Shown: positions 50,240 through 59,957 of the stretch, piece by piece
How the letters are laid out: the number at the start of each line of letters is the position of its first letter
Position numbering within the stretch: position 1 is the stretch's first letter
Assembly (NCBI RefSeq): GCF_024281235.1
Contig: NZ_JAHWXY010000003.1
Coordinates: 248,001-312,000 of the forward strand
Direction: 5' to 3'
DNA length: 64,000 bases
Source of the DNA: Shinella daejeonensis
GTDB taxonomy: Bacteria; Pseudomonadota; Alphaproteobacteria; Rhizobiales; Rhizobiaceae
Notes under the pieces: generated by a model
Database searches by the model: none
The model's input: only the letters and a program-made list of their open reading frames with translations
Told to the model about the DNA's origin: nothing
Translations under genes and position numbers: made by a program

Positions 50240-51154
50240 GTGTCCAGGACAATCAATCCGGCCCTTCATCGCAAAGGCCTCCTCATCACCGCCATCGGCG
50301 GGCTCTCGCTCTCCTTCGACATTCCGCTCGTGCGCTCCGCCGACGGCGAGGTCTGGTCGGTGCTCGCCGTACGCTGCTTCTCGACCTTCGCCGTGGCCAT
50401 CCTCGCCTGGGGCGTGCTGCGCTTCGCACTCGGCAAGCGCATCGCGCTCATTCCCGGCTGGACGGGCCTGCTGATCGGCCTGTGCTACGGCGGAAACTCG
50501 CTGGCCTTCATGCTGGCGGTCTTCAATACGGCGACCGCCAATGTCGTCTTCATCTACGCCTTCACCTCGATGTTCGCGGCGTTGCTCTCCTGGATATTCC
50601 TGCGCGAACGCCCCTCCAATGCAACGCTGGTCACCATGCTGGTCATGGTCGGCGGCATCGGCCTCATCGTTCATGACGGCCTGCAAAGCGGGAACTTCTT
50701 CGGCGACGCCATGGCGGTCTGCGCGGCCTTCATGGTCGCCTGCGCCATCACCATGAGCCGGGCCCACGGCGGCGACCTCGGTCTCGTGCCGCTGGCCACA
50801 TCCGTCGTTCCCGGCATCGCCGCGCTCCTGCTGTTGCCGGCAGGCGGCCTTGCGATCGCCAATCCGGGCTTCATCCTCTTCGACGGCCTCATCATGATCC
50901 CGCTGGCCTTCTGGTGTCTGGCGACGGGACCGCGCTACCTCTCGGCGCCCGAAGTCGGCATGTTCTATCTGCTGGAGACCGTGCTGGCGCCCATCTGGGT
51001 GTGGATCGTCTTTTTCGAAACGCCGACCGTCCAGACCCTCGTCGGCGGAACCATCCTGATCCTCGCGCTGCTCGGCCATTCGCTCTGGCAGATGCGCTCG
51101 AAGGCGCGCGCCGCCCGCGCCGATGTGGCGGCGGAGTTCCCCTTCTCCGGATAA
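50240..51154 (+). CDS. EamA/DMT-family transporter
   Basis: 304-residue protein with ten predicted helices in two EamA halves (first begins GLLITAIGGLSLSFDIPLVR, second from about residue 155). GTG start at 50240. Substrate unknown. Its TAA stop abuts the left end of a dispersed repeat. Confidence 0.85.
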   Translation: MSRTINPALHRKGLLITAIGGLSLSFDIPLVRSADGEVWSVLAVRCFSTFAVAILAWGVLRFALGKRIALIPGWTGLLIGLCYGGNSLAFMLAVFNTATANVVFIYAFTSMFAALLSWIFLRERPSNATLVTMLVMVGGIGLIVHDGLQSGNFFGDAMAVCAAFMVACAITMSRAHGGDLGLVPLATSVVPGIAALLLLPAGGLAIANPGFILFDGLIMIPLAFWCLATGPRYLSAPEVGMFYLLETVLAPIWVWIVFFETPTVQTLVGGTILILALLGHSLWQMRSKARAARADVAAEFPFSG

Positions 51155-51222
51155 GAGCATTTCCAGCAAAAGTGCGAAGCGGTTTTGCGACCCGAAATGC
51201 GGCTCAGACAAAGAGAGTGAGC
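51154..51222. repeat. Dispersed palindromic repeat, copy 3
   Basis: Begins agagcatttccagc at the stop codon of the EamA gene; long arms gcatttc / gaaatgc (51157-51163, 51194-51200) and inner pair caaaa / ttttg, then ggctcagacaaagaga. It matches the layout of the copy at 27331, which also has agagcatttccagc followed by an aaatgc/ataatgc-ggc right end. Confidence 0.85.
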
Positions 51223-51268
51223 GGCCCTGGCGATTTCGTGGACACCGGAGCCGCGCTAGGTTCCGCCG

Positions 51269-53521
51269 TTATCCGCCGAACTTGCCGCTGCGCGGGAATC
51301 CCTTCGGCACGGTGCGGCCGGCGCTGGCCCGGTCGCCGATCCATTCGGCCAGTTCGGCCTCGCTGCGCACGAAGGTGCGGCCGGCGCTGTCGTCCCACGA
51401 AAGCCCTTCGCTCATGGCGAAGCAGCGGATGTCGGAGACACCGCCATCCTTATAGCGTTGCAGGCGAACGCCCTTGCCGCGCGTCATTTCCGGAAGCTGC
51501 GACAGGGCGAAGATCAATAGCTTGCGGTTCTCGCCGACGATGGCGACATGATCGCCGCGCACGGGAACCACCAGCTTGGCCTCGTCGGGCATGGAGACGT
51601 TCATCACCTGCTTGCCCTTGCGCGTATTGGCGACCATGTCGGTCTCGGCGACGACGAAGCCGTTGCCGGACTGCGAGACGATCACGAACTTCTGCGCCGG
51701 ATCGTGCGGGAAGGCGGTGAGCACATCCTGATCGTTCTCCATGTCGACCATGAGACGCAGCGGCTCGCCGTGGCCGCGCCCGCCCGGCAGCTTGTCGGCG
51801 CCGAGCGTATAGACCTTGCCGCCGGTGGTGACGATGAGGACCCGGTCCGTCGTCTGCGCGGGGAACGCCACCTTGAGCCCGTCTCCCTCCTTGAACTGGA
51901 GGCCGGAGGTATCGGACATATGGCCCTTCAGCGCGCGCACCCAGCCTTTTTCCGAGATGACCACCGTCACCGGTTCCTTCTCGATCATCGCCTGCTGGAT
52001 GGCCTCCATGTCGGCCTCGGGCGCGGAGGCGAACTGGGTGCGGCGGCGACCGATCTCGGTGGCCTTGGCGAACTTCTTGCGCACTTCGCCGATTTCCCAG
52101 GCGACGGTCTTCCACTGCTGCTCGTCCGACGCCAGCAGCCCCTCGATTTCCGCTTTTTCCTTCGTCAGATTGTCGAATTCGGTGCGGATCTCGAATTCTT
52201 CCAGCTTGCGCAGTGAACGCAGGCGCATGTTGAGGATCGCCTCGGCCTGCACATCGGTCAGCGAAAAGGTCCGCATCAGGGTCGGTTTCGGTTCATCCTC
52301 TTCACGGATGATCCGGATCACCTCATCGAGGTTGAGATAGGCGACGAGATAGCCGCCGAGAATTTCCAGCCGCCGCTCGATGGCCGCCAGCCGGTGGCGC
52401 GACCGGCGCTGGAGGACCTCGCGCCGGTGGTCGAGCCACTCGACCAGAACGTCCTTCAGCCCCATGACGCGCGGCACGCGACCCATGGAGAGCACGTTCA
52501 TATTGAGCGGGAAGCGGCTTTCCAGATCGGAGAGCTTGAACAGCGATTCCATCAGGATCGTCGGATCGACGGTGCGGCTTTTCGGGACCAGAACGAGGCG
52601 GACGTCCTCCGCCGATTCGTCACGCACATCCTCCAGAAGCGGCAGCTTGCGGGCCAGCAGCAGTTCGGCGATCTTCTCGATCAGCCGCGCCTTCTGCACC
52701 TGATAGGGAATTTCGGTGACGACGATCTGATAGCCGCCGCGCCCGAGATCCTCCGTCTCCCATTTCGCCCGGATGCGGAAACCACCCCGCCCCGTCCTGT
52801 AGGCGTCGATGATGCTCTCGCGGTCGTCGATGATGACGCCGCCGGTCGGCAGGTCCGGCCCCTGCACGAATTCGACGAGCTTTTCCACATCCGCGTCGGG
52901 ATGGCGGATGAGATGCAGGGCCGCGTCGCAGATCTCGTGGACGTTGTGGGAGGGGATCGATGTCGCCATGCCGACGGCGATGCCGGAGGAGCCGTTCGCC
53001 AGCAGGTTCGGGAAGGCTCCCGGCAGGACGACGGGTTCCTCGTCTTCCTCGTTGTAGGTCGGGCGGAAATCCACCGCGTCCTGATCGATGCCTTCGAGCA
53101 GCAGCGAGGCGACCTCGGTCATCCGCGCTTCGGTGTAGCGATAGGCGGCCGCATTGTCGCCATCGATATTGCCGAAATTGCCCTGACCGTCGACGATCGG
53201 ATAGCGCTGGGAGAAATCCTGCGCCAGCCGCACCAGCGCATCGTAGACGGACTGGTCGCCGTGGGGGTGGAATTTACCGATCACGTCGCCGACGATGCGG
53301 GCGCATTTCTTGAAGGAGGAATTCGAGCGAAGGCCCATCTCGCTCATCGCATGGATGATCCGGCGATGAACCGGCTTCAGTCCGTCGCGAACGTCCGGCA
53401 GGGCGCGTTGGGTGATGGTCGACAAGGCATAAGCAAGATAGCGCTCTTCCAGCGCCGCCTTGAGGTCGATCGGCTGAATGTGGTCGTCTCCGCCATCAGG
53501 CGGCAAGCTATTCTGTCCCAT
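51269..53521 (-). CDS. parC: DNA topoisomerase IV subunit A
   Basis: 750-residue type II topoisomerase subunit that decatenates daughter chromosomes. The catalytic tyrosine is Tyr129 in [11 protein letters not shown]; the winged-helix/tower regions and a C-terminal DNA-wrapping domain follow. ParC rather than GyrA is indicated by the weak GyrA-box (no QRRGGKG found). In the quinolone-resistance loop [10 protein letters not shown] the E. coli Ser80 position is Gln90. Start ATG 53521 (MGQNSL). parE not in window. Confidence 0.94.
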   Translation of the reverse strand: MGQNSLPPDGGDDHIQPIDLKAALEERYLAYALSTITQRALPDVRDGLKPVHRRIIHAMSEMGLRSNSSFKKCARIVGDVIGKFHPHGDQSVYDALVRLAQDFSQRYPIVDGQGNFGNIDGDNAAAYRYTEARMTEVASLLLEGIDQDAVDFRPTYNEEDEEPVVLPGAFPNLLANGSSGIAVGMATSIPSHNVHEICDAALHLIRHPDADVEKLVEFVQGPDLPTGGVIIDDRESIIDAYRTGRGGFRIRAKWETEDLGRGGYQIVVTEIPYQVQKARLIEKIAELLLARKLPLLEDVRDESAEDVRLVLVPKSRTVDPTILMESLFKLSDLESRFPLNMNVLSMGRVPRVMGLKDVLVEWLDHRREVLQRRSRHRLAAIERRLEILGGYLVAYLNLDEVIRIIREEDEPKPTLMRTFSLTDVQAEAILNMRLRSLRKLEEFEIRTEFDNLTKEKAEIEGLLASDEQQWKTVAWEIGEVRKKFAKATEIGRRRTQFASAPEADMEAIQQAMIEKEPVTVVISEKGWVRALKGHMSDTSGLQFKEGDGLKVAFPAQTTDRVLIVTTGGKVYTLGADKLPGGRGHGEPLRLMVDMENDQDVLTAFPHDPAQKFVIVSQSGNGFVVAETDMVANTRKGKQVMNVSMPDEAKLVVPVRGDHVAIVGENRKLLIFALSQLPEMTRGKGVRLQRYKDGGVSDIRCFAMSEGLSWDDSAGRTFVRSEAELAEWIGDRASAGRTVPKGFPRSGKFGG

Positions 53522-53711
53522 GGGCCTTGACTAACCTTTCAGCCGATTCGCGGCAAGAAATCCGCGCAAGGCGGCTGTGGAAAGAAAGCGCCGCGACAGG
53601 CTTGTCCTCTTTCACGCCTCACAAAGCCGGTGAAATCCATTGCGCGAGCGAATATAGTCGCCTCGCCGCCCGTCCCGGGAGCCGTAACGGCAAGGCACGT
53701 CGCCAGGACCA

Positions 53712-54926
53712 ATGAGAAAGATACAGACCATGATCCGAACCTCCCGCTTCCGCTCCCTTTCCGCCGGCGTCGCGCTGGCCTTCCTGGCCGGCCCGGCCTT
53801 CGCCCTCGACGGGGCGGACCTGATGACCAAGCTGAATGCCGCCTATGCGACGAGCGGCGTCACCATCGGCTATTCCGACGTCAGGGTCGACGGCTCCACG
53901 GTCACCCTGGAAGGGGCCGAACTGAAGACGACCGGCGCCGAAAGCCCTGCGAAGATCGGCACCGTCGCCATGAAGGGCGTCGAGGAGGACGGCACGGGCG
54001 GCTACAGGATCGAGACGGTCTCCTTCGACGACATCGACCTCACCGCGGAAGGAACGACATTCAGGGCGAGCGATCTTGCGCTTTCCGGCGTCACCATTCC
54101 GTCCGATGCCGAGGCTGCCGCCGGCACGCTCGATTCGGTATTGATGTACGAATCCGCCAGCGCCGGGCCGATTTCGGTCGCCAAGGGCGGCAAGGAGCTG
54201 TTTTCGATGTCGGGCGCGAAAGCCGATATCGCCCGCATGGACAATGACGCCGGCCTGACGTTCGACGCCGTGGCACGCGACCTCAAGGCAGACCTCACGG
54301 AGGTCGAGGACCCGCAGACCAGGGCCGCGCTCGACACGATGGGGATCCGCTCGCTGAATGGCGAAATCACCATGTCGGGAAGCTGGGAACTGGCCAGCGG
54401 CAAATTCTCCTTCGATGAATACGCTATCGATTTCGTCGATCTCGGCCGCCTCGATCTTTCGCTGGAGTTTTCCGGCTACACGCTCGAATTCCTGAAGGGC
54501 ATGCAGGACGCGCTGAAAGCCGTGGAGAATAACGACGACAAGGATCAGGCCAATGCGGCGCTCGGCATGTCGATGATGGGGCTGATCCAGCAACTCACCT
54601 TCAACAGCGCTTCCATCTCCTTCAACGACGCGTCGCTCACCCGCAAGCTGCTCGACTACGCCGGCTCGCAGCAGGGCGTCAGCGGAGACCAGATGGCCCA
54701 GTCGCTGAAGGGCCTCGTGCCGATCATGATCGCGCAGCTCAACCTGCCCGAATTGCAGAACCAGATTTCCGAGGCCGTCACCACCTATCTCGACGACCCG
54801 AAGAGCCTGACGATCAGCGCCCGGCCGGCAAAGCCCGTTCCCTTCCCGATGATCATGGGCGCGGCGATGGGCGCGCCGAACACCATCCCGCAGGTTCTCG
54901 GCGTCACCGTTTCCGCAAACGACTGA
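53712..54926 (+). CDS. Exported protein of unknown function
   Basis: 404-residue protein with an N-terminal signal peptide (SAGVALAFLAGPAFA-LDG) and then a repetitive beta-rich body: short strands such as VTLEGAELKTTGAES, TAEGTTFRASDLALSGVTI and LNGEITMSGSWELASGKF suggest a lipid- or AsmA-like beta-barrel/taco fold. No catalytic motif. Two ATGs are possible (53712, 53730); the second gives the more standard signal length. It is 125 nt before a P450 gene, but that gene has its own promoter. Confidence 0.7.
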   Translation: MRKIQTMIRTSRFRSLSAGVALAFLAGPAFALDGADLMTKLNAAYATSGVTIGYSDVRVDGSTVTLEGAELKTTGAESPAKIGTVAMKGVEEDGTGGYRIETVSFDDIDLTAEGTTFRASDLALSGVTIPSDAEAAAGTLDSVLMYESASAGPISVAKGGKELFSMSGAKADIARMDNDAGLTFDAVARDLKADLTEVEDPQTRAALDTMGIRSLNGEITMSGSWELASGKFSFDEYAIDFVDLGRLDLSLEFSGYTLEFLKGMQDALKAVENNDDKDQANAALGMSMMGLIQQLTFNSASISFNDASLTRKLLDYAGSQQGVSGDQMAQSLKGLVPIMIAQLNLPELQNQISEAVTTYLDDPKSLTISARPAKPVPFPMIMGAAMGAPNTIPQVLGVTVSAND

Positions 54927-54994
54927 ACGCCACCCACCCGCCGCCGGCGAAATCCGCGGCGGGCGGGGGCCCTCGCCGCAGCGCGGACGGCCGG

Positions 54995-55022
54995 TTGACA
55001 GTACGCCGGCGGTCGCTAAACC
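54995..55022 (+). promoter_or_regulatory. Candidate promoter of the P450-acyltransferase pair
   Basis: TTGACA (54995-55000), a perfect -35, and TAAACC (55017-55022) with 16-nt spacing, ~30 nt before the P450 gene. Confidence 0.5.
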
Positions 55023-55051
55023 TGAAGACGCAACGAGGCGGGCCGATACCC

Positions 55052-56464
55052 ATGCTTTCATCATGGCTGCAACAACCGGTGAAGATCCGGGAAGTCATCT
55101 CGGACGACATCTTCGAACCGGCGCATGCCGAATATTACGACGGGCCGCCCGGCAAGCCGCTGCGGCTCCTGTTGCAGGCCCGCAGCGATTTCCTGTCCAT
55201 CTGGCGGGCCTCCGACTATGCCGAGAAGGTCTCGCAGATCCGCATCCTCGGGCGTCAGGTCGTTCTGGTCAATTCGCCGGAGCTGATCCGGCAGGTGGTG
55301 GTGAAACGGCAGGAGAATTTCGAGCGCAAGAGCCCGCAGATGCGCCGTGCGCTCGAATATCTGCTCGGCGACGGCCTGTTCATTTCCGATGGCGAGACAT
55401 GGCGGCAGCGGCGGGCGCTGGTGGCCGATATCGTGCATATGAACCGCGTGCCGGCCTTCGGCCCGATCATGGAGAAGACGGCGGGCGAACTGGTCGAGCG
55501 CTGGAGCCGCATGCCGGCCGGCACGACGCTCAACGCCCTGCACGAAATGGCGGGCCTGACGGCGGAAATCATCGCCCGCAGCGTCTTCGGCAACCAGCTC
55601 GGCGAGGACAGCGCCAACGCCGTCACCGATAGTTTCACCAGCTACCAATCGCTGATCGATTCCATCAACCTCGGCTATTTTCTCGGTTTCGACGAGGGCC
55701 TGCCCGTTTGGCGCACGCCGTCGCTGCGCCGTTCGGTGAAACGGCTGCACGGCATCATCGACACCGTGGTGGAGGATCACCTCGCCGGCCGCGGCGATCA
55801 CAATTCCATGGTCGAGCTGCTGATTCGCAGGCAGCAACGCAATCCCGAGCTGAAGCTCGACGTCGTCGCCCTGCGCAACGAGGCGGCGACGATCTTCATG
55901 GCCGGCCACGAGACGACCGCGGCAACGCTCACCTGGGCCTGGTATCTGCTTTCCCGCGCACCGCAGGTCGAACGGCAGGTGCATGCGGAACTCGACCGCA
56001 CCTGCGGCGACCGCGCGCCGACCATCGACGACGTGCCGAAGCTCGAATGGTGCAAGGCGGTGATCGAGGAGACCCTGCGCCTCTATCCTCCGGTGCCGAT
56101 CCTCGCCCGGCAGAACCGCAAGGCCGACACGATCGGCGACGTCGATATCGCGCCGGCCTCGCTGATCCTCATCGTCCCCTGGCTATTGCACCGCACGCCG
56201 AGCCTCTTCGAAGCGCCGCACGAATTCCGGCCGCAACGCTTCATGGCCGGCCGGCGGCCGACCCCCTATAGCTATATCCCCTTCGCCAGCGGGCCGCGCG
56301 TCTGCCCGGGCCTGCATTTCGGCCTCACGGAGGCGATCCTGTGCCTGGCGGTGATTGCCCAGCGGTTCCGCGTCAAGGTGCCGGAAGCCCACAAGGTCGA
56401 GCCGATGTGCCGCCTGACGCTGCGCCCGCGCGGCGGCCTGCCGATAACGATCGAACCACGCTGA
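55052..56464 (+). CDS. Cytochrome P450 (longer, lipid-type)
   Basis: 470-residue P450 with the I-helix motif FMAGHETTAATL, K-helix ExxR (EETLRLYPP), PERF-like FRPQRF and the heme loop FASGPRVCPGLHFG containing the cysteine ligand. It is unlike the 419-residue P450 at 8199 and closer to fatty-acid- or lipid-acting forms. Start ATG 55052. The next gene, an acyltransferase, starts 10 nt later, so the two probably work on the same lipid. No ferredoxin is nearby. Confidence 0.93.
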   Translation: MLSSWLQQPVKIREVISDDIFEPAHAEYYDGPPGKPLRLLLQARSDFLSIWRASDYAEKVSQIRILGRQVVLVNSPELIRQVVVKRQENFERKSPQMRRALEYLLGDGLFISDGETWRQRRALVADIVHMNRVPAFGPIMEKTAGELVERWSRMPAGTTLNALHEMAGLTAEIIARSVFGNQLGEDSANAVTDSFTSYQSLIDSINLGYFLGFDEGLPVWRTPSLRRSVKRLHGIIDTVVEDHLAGRGDHNSMVELLIRRQQRNPELKLDVVALRNEAATIFMAGHETTAATLTWAWYLLSRAPQVERQVHAELDRTCGDRAPTIDDVPKLEWCKAVIEETLRLYPPVPILARQNRKADTIGDVDIAPASLILIVPWLLHRTPSLFEAPHEFRPQRFMAGRRPTPYSYIPFASGPRVCPGLHFGLTEAILCLAVIAQRFRVKVPEAHKVEPMCRLTLRPRGGLPITIEPR

Positions 56465-56474
56465 GGAGAGGCTG

Positions 56475-57479
56475 GTGACCGAGGATCGTGTAAAATCACC
56501 CTCCCCCGGACGTCGCCGGGCCTGGGTCTATGCCGGCCGCGACCGGCCAGGCCTGCGTGACCTCTTTTCAGGCGGGACGCGGCGCAAGGCCTTCGTGAAT
56601 TACTGGCTGCGCGACAATATCGGGAACGCTCTCGATCTTCTCGGTCATTTTTCGCTCAAGCTCCTGCCGATGGACATGTGCTCGGCTTTCGGCGCCCGGC
56701 TCGGCGTCTTCGCCATCCCGCGTTTTTACCCCAAGGCCGAAAGGCGCGCGCGCGCCACCATCGCCGAACTCTGCCCGCATCTGAGCGAGGCGGCGCGCGA
56801 GGCGCTGTTGATCGAAAACTGCAAGGCCCAGGGGCGGCTGATGACCGAATTTTCGGTCGTCAACCGGATTGCCAGGCATCCAGACCGCCTGTCGCTCCAC
56901 GGACTGGAGATCATCGAGCAGGCGATAGCCGAAGGTCCGACGATCATCGTCGGCCTTCATCTCGGCAACTGGGAAATCGGGCCGATCATCCTGAAACGCA
57001 TCGGCGTTTCGCCGCATTCCTTCTACGTGCCGCCACATGGCCGGGCCAAGGAATGGATCGCCGAGCGCGTGCGCCGCAAGGCGGGCCTGCAATTCCTGCC
57101 GCCCGGCCTGCATGGCATACGGCCGGCCGTCAAAGCCCTGCGGGAAGGCGAGGCCGTCAGCATCTTTTGCGACGAAGGTTTCGGCACTGTCATTCGCGGG
57201 CCGTTCTTCGGACGGCCGGCGCATATGGAAGGCAATATCGCGCTTGCCGTCCGTCTCGCCCGCATGACCGGCGCCACCATCTGCCCTTGGTATAATATCC
57301 GCACCGAGGGGTTCCGCTTCGAAGCCCATGCGCTTCCCGCGATCAAGCTGCCGCCGGAAACCACGCCGGGCGAGCGCGCGCTGGCGGACATGCTGCTGCT
57401 CAATTCGGTGATCGAGCCGGTCGTCCGGGCGCATCTCGACCAGTGGTATTTCCTGGACAACTCCCTCCGGCCTTCGTGA
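56475..57479 (+). CDS. LpxL/HtrB-type acyltransferase
   Basis: 334-residue membrane-associated acyltransferase of the lysophospholipid/lipid A biosynthesis group. HX4D/E motif is HLGNWE; the substrate loop SIFCDEGFGTVIRGPFFG follows. N-terminal hydrophobic anchor after residue 45. GTG start at 56475 with GGAG upstream, 10 nt after the P450 stop. Family members add secondary acyl chains to lipid A or make ornithine/other lipids; which one is not readable here. Confidence 0.85.
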   Translation: MTEDRVKSPSPGRRRAWVYAGRDRPGLRDLFSGGTRRKAFVNYWLRDNIGNALDLLGHFSLKLLPMDMCSAFGARLGVFAIPRFYPKAERRARATIAELCPHLSEAAREALLIENCKAQGRLMTEFSVVNRIARHPDRLSLHGLEIIEQAIAEGPTIIVGLHLGNWEIGPIILKRIGVSPHSFYVPPHGRAKEWIAERVRRKAGLQFLPPGLHGIRPAVKALREGEAVSIFCDEGFGTVIRGPFFGRPAHMEGNIALAVRLARMTGATICPWYNIRTEGFRFEAHALPAIKLPPETTPGERALADMLLLNSVIEPVVRAHLDQWYFLDNSLRPS

Positions 57480-57501
57480 AGCGGTTACAGGGCGTCGCGC
57501 C

Positions 57502-57828
57502 CTATTCGACGATCTGGACGATCGCGCGGGTCTGCGGATCGACGATCACCCGCTGTTCGTTGACCACGGTGTAGGCATAGTCGTCGTAACCGTCGATCCG
57601 GTGGATCTCGACGATTTCGGGAAGCGGTTCGCCAACGACGACATCCCCTTCGTAGACGACCGAAGGCACCCGCTGCTCCAGCACGTAGAGACGGACGGCT
57701 CCGGGCACCACGACCGTGGACCCGGTGACCATCGGATCGGCTGGCTCGATGATGACCCCTTCCTGGGCCAGTGCGGATGCCGACAGCGTCAAGGCCGCGG
57801 CCGCTGTAGCGATGCATAGCTTGCGCAT
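57502..57828 (-). CDS. DUF1236 secreted small protein
   Basis: 108-residue protein with a classical signal peptide (KLCIATAAAALTLSASALA-QEG) and a DUF1236 core: VRLYVLEQRVPSVVYEGDVVVGEPLPE and YTVVNEQRVIVDPQTRAIV. Common in rhizobia, often several copies; function unknown. Downstream of aspS on the same strand (80-nt gap). Its ribosome binding site lies inside a hairpin arm. Confidence 0.9.
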   Translation of the reverse strand: MRKLCIATAAAALTLSASALAQEGVIIEPADPMVTGSTVVVPGAVRLYVLEQRVPSVVYEGDVVVGEPLPEIVEIHRIDGYDDYAYTVVNEQRVIVDPQTRAIVQIVE

Positions 57829-57837
57829 GATGGTTCT

Positions 57838-57873
57838 CCTCTGCTTGAAGTGTCGGAAACGGTCAAGCAGAGG
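57838..57873 (-). promoter_or_regulatory. Leader hairpin covering the DUF1236 ribosome binding site
   Basis: Perfect 11-bp inverted repeat: cctctgcttga (57838-57848) and tcaagcagagg (57863-57873), 14-nt loop. On the minus-strand message the 3' arm ends in AGAGG, the Shine-Dalgarno of the ATG at 57828, so the stem would sequester it. No U-tract follows. Could be a thermometer or other translational switch, or an operator. Confidence 0.55.
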
Positions 57874-57908
57874 AAGGGTTCCGTCGCGCGCCGGACGGCT
57901 GCGCCCGC

Positions 57909-59699
57909 TCAGTCCTTTTTCGGGGACGGAATGACGCGCAAGGCCAGTTCGCGCAGCTGCGTCGGCGTGGCCGGGCTCGGCGCGCCCATCAGCAGGTCCT
58001 GCGCCTGCTGGTTCATCGGGAACAGCGAGATTTCGCGAAGGTTCTTCTCGCCGACGAGCAGCATGACGACGCGGTCGATGCCGAAGGCGCAGCCGCCATG
58101 CGGAGGCGCGCCATACTGGAAGGCGCGATAGAGACCGCCGAACCGTTCCTCGACATCCGCCTGGCTGAGGCCGACCTTCTCGAAGGCCTTGACCATCAGC
58201 TCCGGCGACTGGTTACGGATCGAACCGGAGGCGATCTCGAAGCCGTTGCAAACGGCATCGTACTGATACGCCTTGATGGCAAGCGGATCGTCGCCCGCCA
58301 GAGCCTCCATCCCGCCCTGCGGCATGGAGAAGGGGTTATGGGCGAAATCGACCTTCTTCTCGTCCTCGTTCCACTCGTAGAAGGGGAAATCGACGATCCA
58401 GCAGAGTTCGAAACGGTCGCGGTCGACGAGGTTCAGTTCCTCGCCGGCGCGCGCGCGGGCCTCGCCGGCAAACCTATGGAATTTCGCCGGATCGCCGGCG
58501 ACGAAGAAGCAGGCGTCGCCGTCGTCGAGGCCGAGCTGGGTGCGGATGGCGTCCGTGCGCTCCTCGCCGATGTTCTTGGCGAGCGGGCCTGCGCCTTCGA
58601 GCTTCTCGGCTTCCTTGCGCCAGAAGATATAGCCGAGCCCGGGCTGGCCCTGGCTCTGCGCCCAGGCGTTCATGCGGTCGCAGAAGGCGCGCGATCCGCC
58701 GGTCTTCGCCGGAATGGCCCAGACCTGAACCTTGGGGTTCGAGGCGATCATATTGGCGAAGACCTTGAAGCCGGAACCGGCGAAATGCTCGGTGACCGCC
58801 TCCATGACGATCGGGTTGCGCAGGTCCGGCTTGTCGGTGCCGTATTTACGGATCGCCTCGTCATAGGGAATGCGCGGCCAGGCCTTCGTCACCGGCTTGC
58901 CTTCGGAAAATTCCTCGAAGACGGCCGTCATCATCGGCTCCATGGTCTGCCAGATGTCTTCCTGGGTGACGAAGCTCATTTCGACGTCGAGCTGGTAGAA
59001 TTCGCCCGGCAGGCGATCAGCCCGCGGATCTTCGTCGCGGAAGCAGGGCGCGATCTGGAAATACCGGTCGAAGCCGGCGACCATGAGAAGCTGCTTGTAC
59101 TGTTGCGGCGCCTGCGGCAGGGCGAAGAACGTGCCTTCGTGGATGCGCGAGGGAACGAGGAAGTCGCGCGCGCCCTCGGGAGAGGAAGCCGTGAGGATCG
59201 GCGTGGCGTATTCGGCAAAACCCGCCTCCCCCATGCCCTTGCGCATGGCCGAGATGATCTGCGTGCGCTTGACGATATTGCGGTGCAGCGTCTCGCGGCG
59301 AAGATCGAGGAAGCGGTATTTTAGCCGCACGTCCTCGGGATAGTCCGGCTCGCCGAAGACCGGCAGCGGCAGCTCCTTCGCCGCCGACAGGACCTCGATC
59401 TCCTGCGCGTAAAGCTCGACCTCGCCGGTCGGCATGGTCTTGTTGACGGTGTCTTCCGTACGCGCCTTGACGTGGCCGTCGACGCGGATCACCCACTCGC
59501 CGCGAACCGTTTCAGCCAGTTTGAACGCCGGCGAATCCGGATCGGCCACGACCTGCGTGACGCCGTAGTGATCGCGCAGGTCGATGAAGAGCACGCCGCC
59601 ATGGTCGCGGACGCGGTGGACCCAGCCCGAGAGGCGGACGGTCTGGCCGACATCGGACTTGCGGAGGGCGGCGCAGGTGTGGCTGCGGTAGCGATGCAT
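57909..59699 (-). CDS. aspS: Aspartyl-tRNA synthetase
   Basis: 596-residue class IIb synthetase. Bacterial-type layout: OB-fold anticodon domain ([23 protein letters not shown]), motif 2 ([10 protein letters not shown]), the bacterial GAD insertion and motif 3 ([11 protein letters not shown]). Start at ATG 59699 (MHRYRSH). Alphaproteobacteria usually make Asn-tRNA indirectly with this enzyme plus GatCAB, but discrimination cannot be judged from sequence here. Confidence 0.96.
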   Translation of the reverse strand: MHRYRSHTCAALRKSDVGQTVRLSGWVHRVRDHGGVLFIDLRDHYGVTQVVADPDSPAFKLAETVRGEWVIRVDGHVKARTEDTVNKTMPTGEVELYAQEIEVLSAAKELPLPVFGEPDYPEDVRLKYRFLDLRRETLHRNIVKRTQIISAMRKGMGEAGFAEYATPILTASSPEGARDFLVPSRIHEGTFFALPQAPQQYKQLLMVAGFDRYFQIAPCFRDEDPRADRLPGEFYQLDVEMSFVTQEDIWQTMEPMMTAVFEEFSEGKPVTKAWPRIPYDEAIRKYGTDKPDLRNPIVMEAVTEHFAGSGFKVFANMIASNPKVQVWAIPAKTGGSRAFCDRMNAWAQSQGQPGLGYIFWRKEAEKLEGAGPLAKNIGEERTDAIRTQLGLDDGDACFFVAGDPAKFHRFAGEARARAGEELNLVDRDRFELCWIVDFPFYEWNEDEKKVDFAHNPFSMPQGGMEALAGDDPLAIKAYQYDAVCNGFEIASGSIRNQSPELMVKAFEKVGLSQADVEERFGGLYRAFQYGAPPHGGCAFGIDRVVMLLVGEKNLREISLFPMNQQAQDLLMGAPSPATPTQLRELALRVIPSPKKD

Positions 59700-59957
59700 C
59701 GTCTCATTCCTGAAATGCTGATGGCCGCGCCGGGATAACCCGCGCGGCAACGTCGCGAAAATTCGCGCGGAAAAGCGCATGGACCGGCAGATTTGTCAAG
59801 GCTTCGACGCCTTTCGGCAGGAGCAGCGCGGTTTTCCGCCGATGCCGGCCGCCGGCCTGTCATCCGCGTGTCACCGGGCGGTGATGTTGCTTACGCGAAG
59901 AAACAGGGCGTCGCCGGTGGCGAATCGGCAGGCGATGTCCAAGCGGAGGTGTGATGC

